Source of the DNA: Acidobacteriota bacterium
GTDB taxonomy: Bacteria; Acidobacteriota; Holophagae; Thermotomaculales; Thermotomaculaceae
DNA length: 8,212 nt
Assembly: GCA_027067895.1 (NCBI GenBank)
Contig: JAMOUY010000234.1
Coordinates: 1 to 8,212, forward strand
Reading direction: 5' to 3'
Shown: positions 6,299-8,212 of the stretch, piece by piece
Layout of the letters: every line of letters starts with the position of its first letter
Numbering within the stretch: the first letter of the stretch is position 1
The notes under the pieces: generated by a model
The model's database searches: none
What the model saw: only the letters and a program-made list of their open reading frames with translations
Told to the model about the DNA's origin: nothing
Program-made: the position numbers and the translations under genes

Positions 6299-7662
6299 CG
6301 CCTGAGTTTATAATTGAAGAGGCTTTGACATTATTGCCTAAAATTAAAGTAATCGGTGTCGGGGGAGCAGGTTGCAACGCAATAAACAGAATGATAGAGT
6401 CTGATATTCCCCATGTTGAATTTATAGCGGTAAATACCGATTATCAATCGCTTTTAACATCAAAAGCCAAGGTAAAAATCCAGATAGGGAAAAATATTAC
6501 TCAGGGACTTGGTGCAGGCTCAAACCCTGAGGTTGCCAAACAGGCGGCTTTGGAAGATAAGGACAAACTTAAATCCATAATAAAAGGCGCTCACATGCTT
6601 TTTATTACGGCTGGACTTGGAGGCGGAACGGGTACGGGCGCCGCGCCTGTTATTGCGGAATTGGCAAAAGAATTGGGTATTCTCTCAGTTGCCATAGTTA
6701 CCCAGCCTTTTTATTCGGAAAGGGCATACAGATATGAAAATTTTTTGCGTGGCTTTAACGAGTTGAAAAAGCATGTTGATTCAATGATTATTTTGAAAAA
6801 CGACAAAATAATGGAGATTTTTGACCCTAATGTTCCTATTTCCGTTGCGTACAGAGAAATTGACGGAGTGCTTGAAAGGGCGTTGAGAGGAATAGTTGAT
6901 ATGCTTTTTACCCCCGGTGTTGAAAATATAGATTTTGCCGATATAAAAACAGTGCTTCAATACAAAGGCTTTGCTTTGCTTGGATTGGGGAAAGCGTCCG
7001 GCAAGGATAGGGTAAGCCTTGCTTACCAAGAGGCAAGAACGTGTCCTCTTTTGGATAAATATCCGCTGAACAAGGCTAAGGGCTTAATTTTAAACATTAC
7101 TTACGGTGTTAAAGAAAATGAAATGACTTTAAGCGAATTGAGAAACCTTATGGCATTGGTTAGTAAAGATTTGAAGGGAAACAGGGAAGTGAATTTTGTG
7201 AGAGGCCACGTGGAAGACGAGTCTGTCGGCGATGAATTGAGAATAACGATTATTGCCACAGGATACGATTATTCAAGTTTCAAGCCTATTCCGACCGAAG
7301 AACTTGATGAAAAAATCAACGAAAGTATTATGCTTCAAAGCGAGGATATTTTGTCCGAGGATATTAAAGAAGATGTTTTGCTTGACGACGAAGACGGAGA
7401 GGTTTTGCTGTCCGACGAAATTTCCGAGGTTGAAGACGAGGATTTAACGGTAAACGAGGTTGAAAGAATAAACGGAAATTCTTTCAAAAAATATGACCCG
7501 GAAAATTATCCTTTAAAGGCACTTGCGGAAGAATTTTTAAAAAATCAGCCCGGTATAATTTCAAATTTTGATGTTGCAAAATTTGAAGAGGGAGAAATTA
7601 ACAATTTAAAAAATATTCCTGCCTTTGTCAGGGCTTATCTGAAACTTCAAAAAGTTGGCTAA
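6295..7662 (+). CDS. ftsZ: Cell division protein FtsZ, tubulin-like GTPase with long acidic linker
   Basis: FtsZ polymerises with GTP into the cytoplasmic ring that organises septation. The 455-aa protein is longer than common FtsZ (about 380-400) because of its C-terminal linker. The GTPase domain has KIKVIGVGGAGCNAINRM at 16-33, NTDYQSL at 47-53, the tubulin signature LGGGTGTGAAPVIAE at 108-122, and VDSMIILKND at 161-170. The T7 loop NIDFADIKTV (211-220) keeps the catalytic N-x-D-x-x-D pattern (N211, D213, D216), so GTP hydrolysis across the subunit interface should be intact. The second domain runs to about 322 (RITIIATG). A linker of about 110 residues follows, strongly acidic between 335 and 390. 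The end, LKNIPAFVRAYLKLQKVG, contains a recognisable FtsA-binding tail (family form DIPAFLRR). Substitutions relative to common FtsZ include TQGLGAGS for TRGLGAGG and YSER for FEG. Confidence 0.97.
   Translation: MTPEFIIEEALTLLPKIKVIGVGGAGCNAINRMIESDIPHVEFIAVNTDYQSLLTSKAKVKIQIGKNITQGLGAGSNPEVAKQAALEDKDKLKSIIKGAHMLFITAGLGGGTGTGAAPVIAELAKELGILSVAIVTQPFYSERAYRYENFLRGFNELKKHVDSMIILKNDKIMEIFDPNVPISVAYREIDGVLERALRGIVDMLFTPGVENIDFADIKTVLQYKGFALLGLGKASGKDRVSLAYQEARTCPLLDKYPLNKAKGLILNITYGVKENEMTLSELRNLMALVSKDLKGNREVNFVRGHVEDESVGDELRITIIATGYDYSSFKPIPTEELDEKINESIMLQSEDILSEDIKEDVLLDDEDGEVLLSDEISEVEDEDLTVNEVERINGNSFKKYDPENYPLKALAEEFLKNQPGIISNFDVAKFEEGEINNLKNIPAFVRAYLKLQKVG
7348..7428 (+). repeat. Three imperfect 27-base tandem units in the ftsZ linker
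   Basis: Codons 352-378 of ftsZ read as three 9-residue units: ILSEDIKED, VLLDDEDGE and VLLSDEISE. Hydrophobic residues recur at positions 1 and 2 of each unit, followed mostly by acidic or small residues. Units 2 and 3 also share the DNA start GTTTTGCT. The alignment is by eye, and short acidic stretches can look repetitive by chance. Confidence 0.45.
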
Positions 7663-7666
7663 GGAG
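7661..7666 (+). promoter_or_regulatory. Ribosome binding site of the M24 peptidase gene
   Basis: AAGGAG is 6 bases before the ATG at 7673 and overlaps the ftsZ TAA. This is the best match to a canonical site in the window and fixes the start of the last gene. Confidence 0.65.
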
Positions 7667-7672
7667 AAAACT

Positions 7673-8212
7673 ATGTACAGAGAAAAAATAAAGCAGGCTG
7701 TTGATATTTTGAATGAGCAGGGAATTGATATGTGGCTTACGTTTGGGAGGGAAAGCCATACCCTTCACGACCCTGCAACGGATTTGATTTTAGGGACGGG
7801 CTATACTTGGCATTCGGCTTTTATTATCACAAAAGACGGGGAAAGCGTTGCCATTGTCGGAAGCCTTGATGCGGCAAATATTGAAAAAAGAGGCATTTTT
7901 GACAAAGTGATTCCCTATTTAAAATCCGTAAAAGAAGATTTTTTGAATTATCTTAATGAAAAAAATCCGGAAAAAATAGCCATAAATTTTTCGGAAGACA
8001 ATGTTATGGCGGACGGACTAACCTACGGAAGTTTTCTAACTTTGAAAAAAATGCTTGCAGACACCCCTTTTTCTGACAGACTTGTCTCTTCCGAAAACAT
8101 ACTTTCCGCATTGAGGGGGAGAAAATCGCCTACTGAAATAGAGAGAATTAAGTTTGCCATAGAGGAAACTGAAAAGATTTACAAAGAAGTTTGGCATTAT
8201 TTAAAACCGGGA
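7673..8212 (+). CDS. M24-family metallopeptidase, aminopeptidase P (Xaa-Pro) type, N-terminal part (3' end outside window)
   Basis: The frame is open for 180 codons from ATG 7673 to the window edge without a stop. It begins MYREKIKQAVDILNEQGIDM and continues with GRESHTLHDPATDLILGTGY, then SAFIITKDGESVAIVG. These fit the creatinase/prolidase N-terminal domain of aminopeptidase P-like proteins. LRGRKSPTEIERIKFAIEET near residues 151-170 is the characteristic helix that leads into the M24 'pita-bread' catalytic domain. That domain, with its metal-binding D, D, H, E and E residues, lies beyond the window, so activity cannot be judged. No signal peptide is seen, which suggests a cytoplasmic enzyme that removes N-terminal residues next to proline or acts on proline dipeptides. 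The exact substrate, and whether it is a peptidase at all rather than a non-catalytic relative, are unknown. It follows ftsZ by 10 bases and is probably co-transcribed. Confidence 0.85.
   Translation, partial: MYREKIKQAVDILNEQGIDMWLTFGRESHTLHDPATDLILGTGYTWHSAFIITKDGESVAIVGSLDAANIEKRGIFDKVIPYLKSVKEDFLNYLNEKNPEKIAINFSEDNVMADGLTYGSFLTLKKMLADTPFSDRLVSSENILSALRGRKSPTEIERIKFAIEETEKIYKEVWHYLKPG

Noticed and set aside
6325..6353. TTGACA followed 17 bases later by AGTAAT, a possible promoter within the start of ftsZ
   Set aside because: Only four of six -10 bases match, the sequence encodes the conserved FtsZ N-terminus, and no gene start lies just downstream.
7253..7447. 64-codon open frame inside the 3' part of ftsZ
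   Set aside because: It is a shadow of the acidic linker; the in-frame product continues to a recognisable FtsZ tail, so the frame of ftsZ is the real one.
7663..7672. Terminator between ftsZ and the peptidase gene
   Set aside because: The gap is 10 bases and holds only a ribosome site; there is no stem-loop or T-run.

Overview
The window is a stretch of the division and cell wall (dcw) cluster of a bacterium, all on the + strand. The order is murF (3' end only), murD, ftsW, murC, ftsQ, ftsA, ftsZ, then the 5' half of an M24-family aminopeptidase P-like gene. The DNA is AT-rich by eye, and most reading frames use Shine-Dalgarno-type ribosome sites. Nothing pins the organism to a phylum. The FtsZ amino-terminal motifs are bacterial but somewhat divergent, and parts of FtsW and FtsA are more so, which suggests a lineage away from the well-studied Proteobacteria and Bacillota. 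This is inference from remembered family motifs, not from a search.

Layout: murF ends at 425 and overlaps murD by 4 bases. murD overlaps ftsW by 11. ftsW and murC are 2 bases apart. murC overlaps ftsQ by 8. ftsQ and ftsA are 8 apart. ftsA overlaps ftsZ by 4, and ftsZ is 10 bases from the peptidase gene. The longest non-coding gap is therefore 10 bases, so there is no room for an internal terminator, RNA gene or ordinary promoter between genes. The whole window reads as one polycistronic transcription unit entering from the left and leaving on the right. I saw no mobile element, CRISPR array, tRNA or rRNA.

How the genes work together: MurC, MurD and MurF are cytoplasmic ATP-dependent ligases that build the UDP-MurNAc-peptide precursor (L-Ala, D-Glu and D-Ala-D-Ala steps). 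FtsW is the membrane SEDS glycosyltransferase that polymerises septal peptidoglycan from lipid II. FtsQ is the bitopic divisome scaffold. FtsA tethers FtsZ to the membrane, and FtsZ forms the Z ring. The peptidase is not a known divisome part and is probably a co-transcribed housekeeping gene.

The window does not show an evident new system. The points worth a second look are the compact cluster lacking mraY, murG and murB/ddl at their usual junctions; altered nucleotide-loop residues in FtsA; divergence in the large extracytoplasmic loop of FtsW; an acidic FtsZ linker containing a 9-residue tandem repeat; and the M24 peptidase attached to the end of the cluster.
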